Origin: Taenia hydatigena
Taxonomy: Eukaryota; Platyhelminthes; Cestoda; Cyclophyllidea; Taeniidae
Direction of reading: 5' to 3'
Assembly (NCBI GenBank): GCA_036345935.2
Contig: JADWOT020001619.1
Span: 1 to 64,000, forward strand
DNA length: 64,000 nucleotides
Shown here: positions 36,120-49,802 of the stretch, piece after piece
Numbering within the stretch: the first letter of the stretch is position 1
Layout of the letters: each line of letters starts with the position of its first letter
Notes under the pieces: generated by a model
The model's input: the letters and a program-made list of their open reading frames with translations, nothing else
Database searches by the model: none
What the model was told of the DNA's origin: nothing
Translations under genes and position numbers: made by a program

Positions 36120-36590
36120 GCATCTCAGACACCAACCGATGACAAGGGTGCTTGAGGGTGTGTGGGTGCAAAGGCACATTTATCAGATTCACTTCTTCAA
36201 ACTTGTTCTCCTAGTCAACCAAATCAACAGTTCTATCCTAAGTTAAGTGAGGTTGCTCGTTTGATGGATGGTTGATGTCCTATTTGATTTCAGCTCCACA
36301 ATTCACTTGAATTGCCTCACTTTCCCACCACCAACTCACTTCACCGTAATCAATCACTTTCTTCCTTTCATGGCTTCTCTACTTCCTTTCTTTTTTAGAT
36401 TAAAGTAATACACCGTGGTAGGAAGAGAGGAGAGCCACAACGTCCCAAGGGCATCCATCACCGTGGGCGACTGTGGATCAGCAAAGCCAAAGAGGGACGA
36501 ACTTGGCAACGTGGCGCATCAAACTGGCGAAAACTCTCACAGCAGGTGGAGGCAATTTGTGTTCATTGTCGGTAGGATTTTATATTATCT
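36120..36590 (+). repeat. repeat family copy 4 (3' part)
   Basis: It aligns with 24,890-25,290. Shared blocks include GTTC(T/C)ATCCT, ACCACC.ACAAACTCACTTC-like sequence, the TTTCTTTTTTAGATT / CCTTCAGATT.AAGT junction and GGTAGGAAGAGAG (36,417 and 25,126). The pyrimidine tract plus AG before the conserved block looks like a splice acceptor, so this could be an old duplicated exon. The reading frame is not kept. Confidence 0.55.
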
Positions 36591-36917
36591 GCGCGGGCAC
36601 AAAACAAACAGATAAGTCGAATAGGGTGCTGCAGTTTAAGTGGAAGTACATGTTCGCCATACAAAACGATAAATTAGCATATTTTATGTGCCTTTTTTTT
36701 AATTTTTTCCGAGTCGTACTTAACGAATTATGATGGCAGGTGGTAGGGCATGCATAAAAGTGGGAGAGGTTGCACACCGACACTTATCAAAGTTAAGGCA
36801 GGATGCGGTTCCTCAAACCTCTCATCCCTAGATGTGACAACACTTACCAGTGCCTACTGCTGCAATGTCCGCTCTTTGCACACACTGTTGGGTTGCAGCC
36901 GATGATATCAATGTTTC
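36591..36917. other. unassigned sequence
   Basis: No gene or repeat is recognised between the repeat block and the next tandem duplication. Confidence 0.4.
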
Positions 36918-38300
36918 CGTAACGAAGGTGTAAACCTATCTGGTGCAGGTCAAGTGGACACTCGCCTGTTGGATGGATGTAGCTGAGAATCGTTAAAAAA
37001 ATAAGCCGCAGATGATCTATCATTCATTGTTTGAGGGTCTTTACGTTACGGCAATGGTCTACTGACACACGCGTGTGAGAACGCTTTTTGAACACTAAAG
37101 CGAGAGAGCTCCTTTGGGAAGAATGTGAGAGAGAAAGGAGAAAGATGTGAATGGGACGGTAGTCTTATTTTCTCATCCAAAATTTGCAGCAGAAATTAGT
37201 TCATTTTGGGCGCTTCCATGTGACCAATTAGCATCAAGTCAGATGAAGGTCATTTAGAATGGTCACCGGCTAGTGTTTTAGCACAATTAGGGCACACAGC
37301 CGATTTTCCTGCAGTTAATGTCTTCTGAGTCGGTCTATTGCCTCTTGAAAGAGGTTTTGTACTTGCACACTAAATATCCCTCTAGGAATGAACGACTATG
37401 ATGAGGTGCGATACGATGAGCTAAACTGGGCTGAGAGGTTGGAAAGAGACGTCGAGAGAGGCTATTGACAGGCTGGTGTGTCACAATCGAACTACAAGCT
37501 GCAGAGATTAAAAAGCCCTCAAAATTGAATTGCTTAAGGACACAAATTACGGCGATGCCTCGCGACGCTTTGTTAAAGATGTTTGCCCCATAAAGAGTTG
37601 TTTCTAGACTCTCGCACAGTACTGGCCTTGGACCAGATTAGAGATGACATCTATTTGTGATCTCTGTGCATTCGAGGCTTCTATGTATTTTAATAGGTAA
37701 GCCTAGGCATTCAAGAAGATGGGCTTAGAGACTGAAAGCATGCGGTTCACTTTTATGCTGCTCATGTGCTTTAGCTTTCTAAGATGCACTAAGTATTTGA
37801 ACCTTCTATCAGATACACTTCATTTGCTCCTGTTTGTCATTGCTCGTCGTCCCCACCACGTTTTATAAGCAAATCAGAGCCATTATTTCCACGTCAAGTT
37901 TGCTAGTCTGCTTCATATTAGGCTCGTTTAACTCTTCTGACGTGCAAAATCAATAGCTGTTTGTAGCACAATCTTTTAAAGCAAATTCGTCAAATCTGAA
38001 TATGTAATCAGGTCCTTTTAGCAACCTAGCATTTACCGCACACGCCAATGAGACGCAACCAGTGTATCCGGGCTTACAACACGCCTCTTTGACACTCATC
38101 TTACAGTCGCAGCTACTAAGTCATGTATCATCTGAGCAATCATATTGAACGGATCTGGCGGACTAATAATGCCAATCTAGGTCTGGCGGAATGAACGAAT
38201 TCAATCACCTTGGCCGCTCAATCAAAACTCGGGATCCAAAATAAACATGCTGTAACCTATGCCGACCTAGTGAAAGGGAAGGGCATCGGCGTTTTGCGCT
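36918..38300 (+). repeat. diverged tandem duplication, unit 1
   Basis: It aligns with 38,648-39,920 at an offset of about 1,725, falling to 1,630 at the end. Landmarks are GAAGGTGTAA (36,926 and 38,655), ATCATTCATT (37,018 and 38,748), ATGAACG..(C/T)ATGA(T/C)GAGGTGCG (37,387 and 39,111), GAGCTAAACT (37,419 and 39,138) and AATAAACATG..GTAACC (38,240 and 39,871). A 26-codon frame starting at 37,387 reads smoothly (MNDYDEVRYDELNW...), but the second unit breaks it with stops. Confidence 0.75.
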
Positions 38301-38647
38301 TAGTTTACTTGAACTTTAAGTGCAGCAATGTGCTTATTGTAGATTCGAACCAATGCAAGGAAACGAAATTTTGCATAATACACGGTGACGAGTGTCTAGA
38401 CAACGGAGGATAAGCGCAAAATATGGATTACGAAAACTTCAGCAGGTGCAGTTGCACTTACTCTTCCTTCACCGAATTTTGAAATCGGTTTTAGGACCGC
38501 AGAGCAAAACAACTAAAGGGGATCAGAGCTGCTGTGCGTGGATGTTAATCCAGAGCGAATGAGTGCCCCTTAATACGTGCATGGATTAGAGGCTTCAAGT
38601 AAGGTATGAGGAGATCCCACTGGTAATGAATAAAATGAAAAATCTTG

Positions 38648-39920
38648 AATACGAAGGTGTAAGCTTGCCTGGATCAAATCAAGCTCTCACTCCGTTCGCT
38701 AGTTGGGCAGGTGTAGGGGGCCATGGAGAAATAGGCGGCAGATAATCCATCATTCATTACTTAGGCAACATTTTCGTTTTGAAGACATTCTGCTTTTGTC
38801 TGGGCAGTGGATCACTTTTAAAACAGCAATGGAAGGAAGCTTTTCCGGAGAACGAAATGATGGAAGCATGAAAAGGATGGTGGGCTCATTTTTGCAGATT
38901 CGAAATTGTATCAAAAATTGTTCTGTTTTGGCTTTTGTACGCAATCAACCAGTGTCTGCTAAGATAGAGGCCAGTCGAAGACTCATCGGCTAGTGTTCCT
39001 AAACAATAGAGGCATGCGGTCGAATCTCTTCAGTCAATGTCTTTTGCGTAGTGACATTACTCCATGGAAGGGGTTGTTACAAGAACACACGTGACGTCCT
39101 TCCAAAAAATGAACGGCCATGACGAGGTGCGCTGAAATGAGCTAAACTAAGCAGGGAAAGGTAAGATAAAGACGTCGAGAAAAGCTGTCGGCAAGCTTGT
39201 GTAACAATGCTCAAGACTAAACTGCGGGGATTAAAATACCTCACAGCTGAATCGACACAGGACACGAACAAATGGTATCTGATAGTTATATTTGTCGCTT
39301 TATGCACTCGAGGATTCTGTGCGCCTCATTAGGGAAAGCCTGAGCTCCTGATGGGCTGTGAGCATAAGAATCACTGCCAAACTTTCCACTTAGCCAAAAT
39401 TTGTTGAAAAGCACAAATTATTTAAAGTTCCACTCTTTCTTTTTGTCGATACGCCTCCTTTCCTTCCTCTTTTATGCATAATTTAGAGCTATTATGCTGA
39501 CGTCAATGCTACCGGTCTGTTTTACTTTATGCTCTTATTTAACACAAAGTTTAAAGAGCAAATTTGGCGAGTCTGAATGTATGCTGGCTGTTGCCAAAGC
39601 ATTCTAGCAACCTGGCATGTACCGCCTACCACTGGCGTAACACATCTAGGTTTTCCAGGATTGTAGCAGGTCTTAGCCAGCAAAACATAAAATGTCCATA
39701 TATCCGTCTCTTCCGCAAATGAACACACCTCACATGGTCACAGCTACTCGGTCATGTGACATCTGGACATTCCTGTTCAACAAATGTGGTGGCCTGACGT
39801 TGCTGATCCACCTCTTGTGACCTCGATGCATTAGAATACCCAGACCGTGAAATCACAACTTGGAATTCAAAATAAACATGACGTAACCCTGTGCTGGTCT
39901 TATAAGTGAGGAGGAGATGG
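38648..39920 (+). repeat. diverged tandem duplication, unit 2
   Basis: This is the partner of 36,918-38,300, with identity about 70% and several small gaps. No open frame is shared between the units, so the repeat is probably non-coding or long dead. Confidence 0.75.
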
Positions 39921-40758
39921 ACGTAACTGATTCGGCAAGAAGATAAATTGAATGAATGTGTCGGGTGGTCCTACATGAGTTGCACCGAAAGTTACGTGCT
40001 TTGCCGAATACTCGCCTGATGTGGTGCAAATGAAACCACCAATACGTTCTCTTGTAATCTGCAATAAGCGCTGCTCTTTCCTTTAAAAACAGAATGCCGG
40101 CGGACGTTAAATGAAGTAACTGCTGCTGACACCCAACACACAATTTGCCCATCCTTTTACGTATGGGACACCAAATGTGTTAAGACACACCATCCATACT
40201 GCTGCTTAGACAAGAAAATGGTAGCACATTTGACACATTTTGGTAAGTTTCCGATTCCAACTAATGAAGTAAATTCGACGACGGCAAAGGGGTACAAGAT
40301 GCACAAGCAGACTGTGATTGCGGGCTGTCGGGCAGGTCATAACCCGCCTCTGAATTGCATCAAAGGAATCACGGTATCCCCTTTTCCAGCCAGGATACCT
40401 GTTGACGCAGTTAGCAGGACTCCAAACTGACTCCAGCACAATAAAATGAACCAATCATTAATCCTGGCTTAAATACCTCTTTAGAGCTCTTAAAGCTATG
40501 GCTAAGTTAGGGTTGCAAAGAATTGATGCTTGACGTCCACTTGCTGTCCATTTTAAAGTGGTGGACTAATAAGACATGGGCAGTGATGAACAACTCGTTA
40601 CCATTCCTACGGTACCAACATTGTTGGCGCACCATCGTGGATAAAAATCAAACGTGACCACTGAATAGAAAGCTCAGTCGAATCAGATTGGCTTACTCTA
40701 GATGTGCAATTAGCAGTTGTGCAGCCTTTGAGGTCAGTCCATCGAAAGACGAGTCAGC
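39921..40758. other. unassigned sequence before the kinase relic
   Basis: Nothing firm. The plus frame at about 40,700-40,758 could be a decayed N-terminal extension of the kinase relic. Confidence 0.35.
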
Positions 40759-41948
40759 ATGGCGTAGATAAAAGGCATGGAGCCTGGTAAGCTTGATGTG
40801 GCGAAGTTTATTTCTCACGGGTCCTATTTCCTTATCCATGAGGTAGTCCACACTTAAAGGCGAAACGTAACCACGACAACTATGACTTGTGCATTGAAGC
40901 GCTCCTACTTGCGAAACAGATCTGCTGTGTGATGTGCTCTTCGAGAACACAACATCCTCGCGCGACTCGCTAAAGAAAAAGAGCAATCACCGTTTCCACT
41001 TACTCTGATTGAAAGCCTACTAATTTACGAGGCGCCAGCCCTTGTGCTATGCAAAGGAAGCAGTTTCGACCTGAGGGATCCCATCTCAACTGTTGTCCTC
41101 CTCAGTGAATAGCACGCAAGATTTTACAGCTGTGAGATTATCTGCGGTCTGGAGCATCTTCATGCCATGCGCATCGTCCACTTGGGCATCAAGCCCACCA
41201 ATGTGCTTATTACCATTTCGGGTCAAGTTTTCATTACTGACTTTGATCGTTCATACGACATGTCGTGAGGGGCGGAACCTTCCAAGAAGACAGACTTTAC
41301 TAAAACATCCTTCTACATTGCACCTGAAGTGGGAAAAGGAGTGGAAATCACGACGAGGGTGGACGTCTGGAGCCTGAGCATTCTCGCCGCTTGTGTCATG
41401 TACGGTCACGCCACTGCTCAGGACTGGTTGCGCACGTGCCGTTTCATGACTGGTCGTTTGCCAAACGTGTCCGTACCTCTACGAAAATTCTTCAAGGCTT
41501 ACCTCACACACAACCAAAACAATTGTGTAGACATTGATGGTGCGAGGAGTCTTGAGTTCATCAAAAACGTCGACTGGAAGGAAGTGGTGGCTTGCAAAAT
41601 GAAACCACCGCACCAAGCCTCCAAGCTTAAAACTTTGGCAGCCAAGGCTACTGTTCTGATAGGAATATGCCACTGATCATAAGACATCCTCGGGACACTC
41701 ATAACAAGCATGGTGTACGGCGCGTTGTGCCAGTCTCACCAAATGGCAAGGATCCGGCATGGGTTGGACTGACAGCCAAGAAGATTAATGAGCTGTTCGC
41801 TGATTTCGGCTTCATCAATCCTCACCTCCTCCAATCATCCCATGACTCTAATGAGAAGCAGACTGTTGATGTTGACGAATCGGTGTGTTTCGAGCTGAAG
41901 CGGCATGAAGTGGAGGATACTTCGTTTACAATAGAGCATAACAATTGA
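40759..41948 (+). pseudogene. intronless AGC-type Ser/Thr protein kinase pseudogene
   Basis: One plus-strand frame carries a nearly whole kinase domain. In order: a decayed glycine loop (FISHGSYFLIHEV), the ATP-binding Lys in ALKRSYLRNRSAV (Lys codon 40,897-40,899), LREHNILARLA of helix C, YEAPALVL of the hinge, RFYSCEIICGLEHLH, the catalytic loop, TDFDRSYD, YIAPEV (41,314-41,331), DVWSLS (41,362-41,379) and the post-domain NVDWKEVVACKMKPP. That tail pattern and a later F..F.FINP motif (about 41,796-41,823, other frame) mark the AGC group. It is dead: in-frame stops lie at 40,765, 40,855, 40,930, 41,110 and 41,266, the catalytic Asp of HRD is Gly (41,185-41,187), the Gly of DFG is Asp, and the tail needs a frame change near 41,670. 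No introns interrupt the domain, which points to a retrocopied parent gene. No poly(A) tail or target duplication was found. Confidence 0.88.
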
Positions 41949-44900
41949 CTTATAGTGGATCCCCATTTGCTGAGTTGGTGTGCAGGGAGAGGCTCTCTTT
42001 TGGAAAGGCAAAACGACTGCTTTATCAATCAATCATTATCTCAGGCTCAAGGAATCGGTCGGCTACATTTAATTTCCAACCAGTGTGGCATTTTTTGACT
42101 TTAGCTTTTTGTGCTGATGGTAGTGGCCTGTTTGGCTGCAATATACACTTATGTGTTGATGAGGAGCCTTTCGTGCCTTAATGCACAGCTATTATTATGT
42201 GGAGAACCCAAACGAATATCAGAGAAGCCTAGTTTTACGTTTCATGTTCAAAAATCATACTGTAAAGTATTGCGAAATCTTTTTTTATTTTGACGACACC
42301 GACTGCCTCCATAGATTGGTCTTCTGCTTTCATCGTTCGAGCATCGTCTCAGTGCGATTGTCGATAGTCGCCAATGATGATTAGCACCATGACTTAAGAC
42401 AGTCCAGTCAGCAGTCAGCATGAATCTGACAAAATCTGCTGGCATTTGATCAAATGCTGATTTCCACTCCCTTCTAACAATTTGAGCGGCCTGCAAGCCA
42501 GATGCCAAGCGACCTCTATTATACCGATTGTGATAGTCATCATTGAACAGTCATTTATCGAAGATCCCATTCATTTACATACGAACGTAAAATGTGGTTT
42601 GGGTTCGCGACATGAGATTAGAGTAGTGATTGGATCTCTGCACGCTTTACAGTCTCCTCTATGTTGCTTGACTAGGCAGAAACGAACCGCACGTCTAGTC
42701 GGATTCGCATTCTCGGCTTGTCAATGCTCCATCACCAACTTTCGAACCAATAAATAGATTAATCGTAAAACCCAGCACCCAACAGCCAGAGAAGGACTTT
42801 GCTGTGAGGTCAAGGAGAGTGGCACTCAGTCCTCACACACACCAAAGCGTGATAGAGCTAAATAATCTGTTAAAACAGCACAAACTTGCATCAACCTTTG
42901 CTGATGATACAGAGTTCTGGATAGCTCAAACTAAATCCAATTAAAAGTGTTTGCAGGCTGCGAATTTGGGTTCCTTAAAAAGGATTCAAGTTCTATTTAT
43001 TTGCTCATGCAGAAGGGTGCGCATAATGCGCTGTCAAGTGACGCGGATGGAGGCGTGCTCTCATCAGCATAACAATAGTACTGATGGGGAGGTTAGTCTA
43101 TGGCATAAATTGCTACAAGCAGAAAGGAGATTGGTGGTAGTTGTGTAACAAATATAAACTGTTTTGTGCAAGTAATGCGCAATATATAAGCCGTTGCATA
43201 ATTTTAACAAAGTTTATCGCATAGGGCAAGATGAAGTGAAAAGAGATCTTTGAGAGCCAGCAACTCTAAAGGAGGGCCTGCGCGTGTTAACGTTTTCGGT
43301 TCTTGCCTTGTATGGTGAGTATCGATGCAGCTTGGGCTGAGTCTAGGAGCTAAAAGTATTTGGCTGGCTCTGCGAGGGCCTAGAAGACGCAAAGGAGGAT
43401 TTGGATTGGGGCAGGGGACTCGCTGTTAAATGACTTTGGAGGTGCTCGGTTTGTTCTCGTGCATATTCCTGTGAGTAGCTGAGTTGCTCTGAGACGAAAT
43501 GGTTAGAAATAGTGTTCTGTGCTGCAATGTGCTGCTGTAACCTTTGCTGTACTAGGCTATGCTACACCATCGTTAGCGGTGTACTCCGTCATTGTAAATA
43601 AGGAAAACGAAAGGGATTAGACCAAGCACGTGACAGTCGGGCATGCTAGGTAGTAGAATGCGCAGAAGTTCGTGCGTTCTTTTTATCTGTGTGTCCTGTT
43701 CTGAGAGGATAGGCAAATATTTATTTTTCCAAAAAATAATGACAGGTTTCGTAAAGGAAACATCTGATGCAGCCTTTGTCTTGTGCAACTATTATTATTA
43801 CGCCTTACTATGCAAATTTTTGTAACAGTGGCCAGCTGAATCACTCGCATGTTTGACTACCGTTTGGTTGCCTTCATTTCAGTGACATGGATGTCCATCT
43901 CGAAAGCTCTCTAGTGAATTGGTTCTGCATGTAGTCCTGCCAAATAACCTTAGTCTGCTGTATGATACTTTGGGTACTGCCGTTTGATTTCTGCTGATAA
44001 CTGAACGCTAAAATAATATGTTTGATTTTGGTATATGCTCGATTCAGTCGCAGGCTGTTGTTTTTATGATAGTATTATTAAAAGGGACTTTGGCTCATAT
44101 AAATAGTTTGTTAGGAAAATATCCCTACTAAGACTGCTAATATGGAAAGTTACTCGTTTTATCCATCATTCTGGTCAAAAAGATGCCGGCTTTCGCCAAT
44201 AGTAAACTTCAAGCTTTGTCAAAATCCATTTGTACTACATTAGTAGCAGTTGAGGTACTGACATTATTGTTCTTGCCTGCGATTTCACTAACAGACCAGT
44301 TCTATTCTGCGGCTTTACAAATTTTCAATGCCCTGTAGAGACGGTCGTGTGAAGACTTTCATGCTGGGTTCATGGGCTTACAATTTTGTCGACATGACTA
44401 AAGTTTTGAATAGTTAAAAGCGCGATTCTAACACGTTTTCGATTACATTTTATTCAAGAAATTCATACTTAAGTCTACAGCACCAGAGATGGAATTTGAA
44501 TTGTTGATTACAAATTCAAGTGTTTTTAATGTGGTTTCAGCTTCATTTTGAATAAATTAATAAATTAGCACTAACGGTGAAAATGGACCACGTTAGGTCG
44601 GTTTGCGACGTGTGAGGTGGATAAACTTTACTGGTAAATGCCCACAGGCCGTTAATTTCGTACCTGCTCTATTCCAGCGACATCGCTGCATTTGCTAAGA
44701 TGAATCCACCATCTCAACTGACTAGATGCTGTACATGCTTGTTCAAATGCAATTTTTAGGCGAGAAGCGACAGGACGTGCAAACCTAGTGCTGAAGTACC
44801 TTTTTGTGTACCTCCTAGTGTACTCAAGAGCGTTAACAGGCATAGCCACCGATGTTACACACTTCATCTATTAATTTTTTTCATTCGCGTCTTTACATGA

Positions 44901-46789
44901 CCGCATTCACGAATTCCAAAATGGGACTGTTATCGCTTTCACTTGCGATGGAAAATAGGTAAAGAAAGAGGCATTTGGTTAGCAAATGAGCATTGACAAT
45001 TGGCATCATTCAGCATCCGTTTCGTCAACGCTAAATCATTACCTTCTGGCAGCCCTGCCATCATTTGTGGAAATAACGCTGCAATTGAAACTACTTTATG
45101 TAGCCAATGCACTTCTATGCTTTAGGATATTTCACGAGGATGACACAATCGGTCATTTTCACTAAAGCAAACATCCATGCATGGATTATCTTTGGTTCCA
45201 GGCATTACAATGCCATCAGAGTTGCAATTATATAATGATAATTGATTGTGTCAAATGTCCCTGAGTAACAATACCACCAGAATCGGAAGGCTATCAAGCC
45301 AATAGTCAGAACTATTTTGACAAGAGATAAATTCTTTACCACATAACTGGGGAACGAGACGACATTCCTTGCCATATGTGCTATACGAAGTTGCTAAACG
45401 TTGATACTATAAGCAACCTAACATTCGGGGCTCAGCCCAAAAACTTATTCTAGTTATTAACTAGAAATGCCATCATCCCAGTTTCGTTGCATTCCGAAAC
45501 TTTCTTCATGGTCTTAAAAGACCTTCCCATCAAAGACATACACAATCTGACCAACTGCTTGACCTCTTTGTCAACATCACTGTCTATAGAACTCGGATTC
45601 GCGAAGTTGAAAACACGTTAAGGAAGATCATGCTTCAGAATCTACTCCAGATTAAACGCTTTGGCTTGGCACTGTATCAAGGCAGTACTATTGTCGACAT
45701 CGGTCTTGTTATTCGCTTTATTATGGGCATGTTAATGATCTAGAATGAAAATCGGGCTTTTAAATGAACATAAACCTTATTGTAAAGTGTTTATTTTTCA
45801 CTTTTTGGATGCATACATTAATATCTGTAGGGATAAGAGGGTTCGGCAATCAAAAGCACTTATTTCTTGGTTAATGCCAAACATTCACTCGCTTTTGCCT
45901 CATTTTGCAATGAAACGTACTAAATCGCCTTAAGTACCTTAAAGAACACTATAGGGTCAAGGTAGTTAATTTCGGCATCGATGACACCCTTGATGGAGTC
46001 CTGCTTATCTGCACCCCAAACAGTACCAAACTCTTGCGACTGAACGTCCATCTCACCGCAAAAAATTTGATCATAAATGCATAAATTAAGACAAGAGACC
46101 TGCTTGAGTTTTATGGGTTCCCATCTTTAGTTAACCCATCAGACCGTAGATGGAGATATGAAAAGCAGAATTGACGGCGATTCATTAAAATAGTGTAAAC
46201 AATTATGAGTTACTGAACGATGGAGCTTGCTGCGCTCTAATCAAAATTACGGCTGGGTGCCTTCAAGTAATACATTAATAAGTGCTGTAATGCAGATGTT
46301 TTTAGCAGCATTTTTTAATGTTTACGAGTGCCCACAAACAGAGGGACAAATAATCTGCGTTTAAGAGCAATAAATGTTTGAGTCTTCCAGGAATTTTGCG
46401 GTTGGAGACATCAGTGTTCTTTGGAGCCACCACTTCAGTAAAAAACTGCTTGACAGTAGCTTTATGCCCTTAAAAATAGTCCACTGAAGCAGACCCCAAG
46501 TTCGTCCATCCAGCGGTTTTAGACTTACTTCATGCTAGCTTAGAATTTGCAGCTCTTTCATCGCAAACAGCCTCCTCACACTTGCATTGGCGAGATATGG
46601 TGATGGGAGTAAGGATCGAAAGGCTGCTTAAATAGAAGCTGGGTAAATGTTGACTAAGAATGGTGAAAAATAGCGGCTTCTTACTGGGCTGGTTAGCTGG
46701 AGATCTTCAATCCCCACATAAATGTACATCATGGATTGATCCCCACCATCAGACGAAATGCGATGCTCCCAACTATACCTTAAACTAGC
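41949..46789. other. 4.8 kb without a supportable gene
   Basis: Short frames only. A plus frame near 45,555-45,742 reads smoothly for about 60 codons, ending LVIRFIMGMLMI at a TAG, but matches nothing I recognise. A FADDT string at 42,894-42,908 resembles a reverse-transcriptase motif but has no supporting context. Confidence 0.4.
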
Positions 46790-49758
46790 ATTCCGCACTC
46801 CGAGTAACCAGAATTGACTGTTCTGGTGTGGTGGGGTCAGCAAAATGGGCAGCCGTTCAGACAGAAACGCCTGTACTTGGAGGCATATGTAGTTTCCCAG
46901 TGGTGACCCATCCATGGCAATCAACTCTAAGCAAATCGTAAAACCGGTCTGTAATTATGCATTCAGAGGCCACTGCTGCAATTAGGAAGGACCACTAACC
47001 TGCATGGGCACTGCGGCCCACGTAGCTCCTCCGAAGCGGTAAGACATCATAGAAGACTACGTAGATGCAGCTAATGGTAGTGAGTATCAAGAAAACCAAT
47101 TTCCAGTTTTGAGACAATCTCATTTCTCTCAGAGTGAGAAATTAGAGTGTCAGTGCACTGACCGAAATTTTAAAATCATCGACTTATTCCCCATGACGTC
47201 AGCTGTCCGATTCGAAAATAAATATTGATCCACTGGCAGGTAGAATGTCAGCTTTTTGTCTTGGCCCATTCCACTCAGAAACCTTACAATTAGTTCTTGT
47301 TTTTGATAATTTGTTCTTTTGCTTACCCACTTTTGCCATCCACTTTCCATTCGTCTAAAATAGTTTTTTTGTCCATGCAAAATCTGTCCATCAATTACTG
47401 CCACATCTACGTTGTTCTAATTTGTCGCGCACCCATGCATGCACCCAGTTCACTTCCTGTTCGTTTATGCTGCCTATTTGTCTTGGATTTTGCCTGTAAG
47501 CAAAAGGCTTGTTACAAATCAAACCAAAAAGTTGTATGTCAGTGTCAAGTTTGAGAAATAATCTCGACCTTCCTCCATTTACATTGCAAAGATACCTACT
47601 TAGAATAGCACAAGCCACAACTGCAATCTTGTGTCACATTTAAGGCACAGGGCATGTGCAGTTCATTCCCAACACTCAAGCATCAGCGTCACATCTCTGC
47701 CTTCCCACATTTTAATCGCCTCCACTCATTTGGGCTCTTTTTTGACGTAAACGGCGTCGATGTGCTGCCCGTAACCGGCTCATCAACTAAGTTGTGTAGA
47801 GCTTAAGAATAAAGAGCAACTATGTTGGGGTAGAGATGGTTAAGACAGCATTTCTTATTGCAAATTAGGAACAAACAGCAAGCGTACTGGGCAAAGCACA
47901 GCATCGCCTGCAAAATGTAAAAGCACTAGAGTAAACAAAGAAGATTTAGCCTAATCAAGACTAGTTTTAGCTACATGGTCAATCGCTTTATACCTTTTTG
48001 GCCGCATTTGTGCTACAGTTGCATCTCATTATCCATCGAAAAGATGTTGCGGTCAGATTGGCCTTTTTCATTTACTCTCACAGACACGAGAGATCGTTAA
48101 AAACGTGTTGGCAGATGTAGTCTCATGCACTCACCCACCCTAAGTGTTAGCGAGGCGAGAACTAATCGTTCTCTTGCCTTATATTTTGGTGACTTTGGTG
48201 TCCATCAAAGCCAAATTTGCTTCCTTTTTATCACCTTCTTCCCCCGTATCATTCTTTAACAATTCCACTCTAACTGAGGCATTGAATCTTACAAATATTA
48301 CAAAGATGTTCAGCTTTATGATTTGACTCACTATTTCCATGAAATAATGGAATAATGAGTAGTATGCATTCCAAACGCAGACCTTAAAGTGGTTATTTAA
48401 TGCACGCTATCTTTGGTCTTCTTTTGGACTGGAGTTTGCCGGACAGACAATGGCGTAATTTTATTATTCCATGCGGTACCTGCTCCCTTCTGCATCACAG
48501 TGCCGTCACCAGCCTTGATTTTGGATTCTAAGGTAAACCATCCTCGCTACTGAATCAGTGCTCAGTAGCAGATGTATGGTGAGATTAGCATTTTAATTAG
48601 CATCCACCAGGTCAGGGTTTTGGCACGCAAATGCCGCATAAGGAAGGCGAGGTCCATTTGACGCCGGTGGAAAACTACTGACGAAAGACACCCACGTCGA
48701 AGATATTCTCGAGTCCGTAGGGTGCAGCATTAATAAGTTCTGCTGACCGTAGTTGTTAAAGGCTAAATTGCAATGTGGACGGGAGGGACACCGTCCAACC
48801 TCTGTTGTAAGGCCGTGGGACGCTGATGGATTTTCCCACGTGACAGACCAAAAGCCACCTAGACGCCGCTTGCTTCCACAATCTGCAGAATCGGACCGTC
48901 GTTGGGAGGGCTGCTTTTCAGTTTATAAAGCTATATACAGTTCCTGTTTACCGGCTTATTTTGGACCGTGAATTATCGCTTCGCATAAGCGAAGAAGTAT
49001 TCTGCAATTTGAAGGAGTTGCTCACTCCTGCGGAATCGTCTTTTACCTGTCTGATAGCTTGGACTACTTTGGCAAATTATGAGCGATGATGATAAAGATT
49101 TGACGAATTCACCTGTCAGACTATGAAGTTGCAACATACCAATGCATCTGCTTAGCCAGGCATTTGCCAGTAATGTTCGGCGAGAGATGAAAAATTGCCT
49201 CATCTCGTCCACGCAATGCAGCACGTGTGCATCCAAGCTAAGGTTGCACGCAATGCTGATAAGCAAAATTCACTGCCAAGGCCACCTACCTTTTTGCTCA
49301 CCCATCACTCAACAAACTCAATGATATCCTCAGGAACCACTTTAATATAACAGACAATAAGAGCACTAAAAGTCGACCACTGCATACAAAAATGAAACTA
49401 TTGCATAACATGAAAGATAGAGCAATACATCAAAGGACAAACATTTTCTAAACATGAAGTGTTCCAATGGGCCAGATCTCGTACACTTCGTCCACGCCAT
49501 ATCATGCTGCTGTCAATACTGCCAACTTGCCTCGCTACTAACCATTATAAATGTTGTCAAATGTCGGCTCCTTGGAAGCCCCACCCGACGGTGTTGTGCA
49601 CCTGCTATCATGCTACGCCCACCTGTTTGGCGATGATTGCAAGGTGGACCAATAAACAACAGCACTGATGAATGCGCTATCATGTGCCAGTGAGAATAAC
49701 CGCGATCGGAGCTACACCATCTCAATGAAAGCATTCAATCTGTTACACATTGGCCGAC

Positions 49759-49802
49759 GTGGAACTTGAACCCACACTACCAAGATCGAGACTACTGAGC
49801 CA
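49759..49802 (-). other. tRNA-like segment with A and B boxes (left arm)
   Basis: Mirror image of 60,988-61,031, described there. Confidence 0.35.

Noticed and set aside
42894..42908. FADDT string resembling the reverse-transcriptase active site
   Set aside because: No upstream or downstream reverse-transcriptase motifs in any frame. Five residues can occur by chance.
45555..45742. Smooth 60-codon frame ending LVIRFIMGMLMI
   Set aside because: No recognisable family, no start or splice context that could be defended.
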